64,000 nucleotides of DNA from Streptomyces griseoluteus (GTDB lineage: Bacteria; Actinomycetota; Actinomycetes; Streptomycetales; Streptomycetaceae). Both the position numbers and the translations under genes were made by a program. This document shows positions 62,995 to 64,000 of the stretch, in pieces; position 1 is the first letter of the stretch, and each line of letters starts with the position of its first letter. The stretch is taken from contig JOBE01000004.1 in the NCBI GenBank assembly GCA_000717735.1, positions 1 through 64,000 of the forward strand, read 5' to 3'. Below the pieces are notes generated by a model. The model saw only the letters and a list, made by a program, of their open reading frames with translations, was not told where the DNA came from and searched no databases.

Positions 62995-64000
62995 CGCCGC
63001 GGGGCCCGCCGGTGCCAGGGTGTAGGTCCGGCCGGAGGTGTAGAACTCCAGGGCCGCCCCGCCCTGCTCGCGCGCCCCGTGACTGGACTGCTTGGCGCCG
63101 CCGAACGGCAGGTGGAAGTCGACGCCGGTGGACGGGGCGTTGATCCGGATCATGCCGGTGTCGAGCAGGTCGAGGCCGGTCAGGGCCGTGTTCAGATCGG
63201 CCGTGTGGACCGAGGTGACCAGGCCGTACGGGACGGAGTTGGTGATCCTGACCGCGTGGGCGAGGTCGTCGGCGGCCAGCAGGGACGCGACGGGTCCGAA
63301 GACCTCCTCGCGCAGCAGCCGGTGCCCCGGGTCGACCTTCTCGACCAGGGTCGGGGCCGCGTACCAGCCGGTCCTGTCGGGCACGGTGCCGCCCGCGAGG
63401 ACGGAGAGTCCCCGGCAGACCTCGGCGGTCAGGTCACGGGCCCGCTCGTGGATGAGGGGCCCGCACACGGTGGCCGGGTCGGCCGGATCGCCGACGGGGA
63501 GGGCGCGCAGCGCCTCGGAGAGTGCCTCGCGCAGCGGGTCGAGCGCGGCGCCGACCGCGACGACGCGGCTGGTGGCGGTGCACTTCTGGCCCGCGTATCC
63601 GGCGATGGAGGCGGCGATGTGCGCGGCCGCCTGCCCGATGTCCGCGTCCGGCAGGACGACGGCCGCGTTGAGGCCGCCCATCTCGGCCTGTACGGGGATG
63701 CCCCGGGCGGTCGCGGCCCGGGCCACGGCCCGGCCGGCGGGGGTGGAGCCGGTGAAGGAGACGACGTCGGCGGCGGAGACGAGCGCGTTGCCCTCGGTCG
63801 CCCCGCCGGGCAGGACGGTGAACACCGATTCGGGCAGGGCCTGCCGCACGATCTCCGCCAGGCGCCACGCGCACGCCGTGGCCTCGGGCGCGGGCTTGAG
63901 GACGACCGTGTTCCCCGCCGCGAGGGCCGGGGCGGCCTTCCAGGTGGGGATGGCGAAGGGGAAGTTCCAGGGGGTGATGAGCCCGGCCACGCCGTGGGGT
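62992..64000 (-). CDS. Aldehyde dehydrogenase (2,5-dioxovalerate type), partial
   Basis: C-terminal part (335 residues) of an aldehyde dehydrogenase cut by the window edge. It has PWNFPFAIPTWKAAPALAAGN, LKPAPEAT, SFTGSTPAGRAV, EMGGLNA and QKCTATSR (catalytic Glu and Cys), the pattern of alpha-ketoglutarate-semialdehyde dehydrogenases that finish sugar-acid oxidation. It is followed by a GntR/FCD gene, the typical neighbour in glucarate, galactarate or pentonate pathways. Other genes of the pathway must be past the right end. The start is not in the window. Confidence 0.88.
   Translation of the reverse strand, partial: PHGVAGLITPWNFPFAIPTWKAAPALAAGNTVVLKPAPEATACAWRLAEIVRQALPESVFTVLPGGATEGNALVSAADVVSFTGSTPAGRAVARAATARGIPVQAEMGGLNAAVVLPDADIGQAAAHIAASIAGYAGQKCTATSRVVAVGAALDPLREALSEALRALPVGDPADPATVCGPLIHERARDLTAEVCRGLSVLAGGTVPDRTGWYAAPTLVEKVDPGHRLLREEVFGPVASLLAADDLAHAVRITNSVPYGLVTSVHTADLNTALTGLDLLDTGMIRINAPSTGVDFHLPFGGAKQSSHGAREQGGAALEFYTSGRTYTLAPAGPAA

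Overview
The window is high-GC actinobacterial DNA, most likely from a Streptomyces. The signs are very GC-rich third codon positions, frequent GTG and TTG starts, Streptomyces-type protein families, one rare TTA leucine codon and a perfect CebR-type operator. It starts at a raw contig end: bases 8-41 are an Illumina Nextera adapter, not genome. No rRNA, tRNA or CRISPR array was seen. A C13 homopolymer, several frameshifts and several deletion-like gene joins mean that some broken genes could be assembly or base-call errors.

Region A (about 0.1-27.7 kb) is a plant-wall polysaccharide locus. It holds a GH6 cellulase, a GH5/X2/CBM46 endoglucanase, two GH42 beta-galactosidases, a GH31 alpha-xylosidase, a GH1 beta-glucosidase, a CE7 acetyl esterase, a GH3 enzyme with an extra inserted domain and a CBM6, a GH43 enzyme and a GH9-CBM2 cellulase. 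Inside it lies what looks like a complete non-phosphorylating L-fucose pathway (aldose dehydrogenase, lactonase, fuconate dehydratase, ketodeoxyfuconate dehydrogenase, diketo-acid hydrolase) with a GntR/FCD regulator. Together these activities match the parts of acetylated fucogalacto-xyloglucan: glucan backbone, xylose, galactose, fucose and acetyl. No fucosidase and no intact sugar transporter are present. The one transporter gene is a truncated binding-protein relic joined to a LacI-family relic, and a second LacI-family gene is also broken. Operator-like palindromes TCGAAGCGCTTCGA (two sites, plus degenerate copies) and TGGGAGCGCTCCCA mark the control regions.

Region B (about 27.8-41 kb) is a mixed accessory stretch: a PhyH-type dioxygenase with a coupled small gene, a PP2C phosphatase, a MarR regulator, membrane proteins, an F420-type nitroreductase and three paralogous membrane-anchored proteins. 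It also contains many relics: a decayed second copy of an MFS gene start, a uracil-DNA-glycosylase-like tail, an ABC ATPase without its P-loop, an internally deleted flotillin and a lipoprotein gene that seems to begin at ATC.

Region C (about 41-49 kb) is a minus-strand operon for choline and betaine: betaine-aldehyde dehydrogenase, choline oxidase, and an osmolyte ABC importer (ATPase, double permease, binding lipoprotein). The expected result is uptake of choline or betaine and two-step oxidation of choline to glycine betaine.

Region D (about 49.1-51.7 kb) is decayed: a SulP transporter half joined to a phosphopantetheinyl-transferase-like fragment, then frameshifted plus-strand coding debris. 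Region E (51.8-64 kb) has an MFS exporter, a HbpS/GlcG-like protein, a cutinase of the PET-hydrolase type, a large LuxR (LAL) regulator, a 203-bp MITE-like element, a membrane protein, a pectate lyase/pectin methylesterase fusion, a proline-iminopeptidase-like hydrolase, a GntR regulator and an aldehyde dehydrogenase that runs off the right edge.
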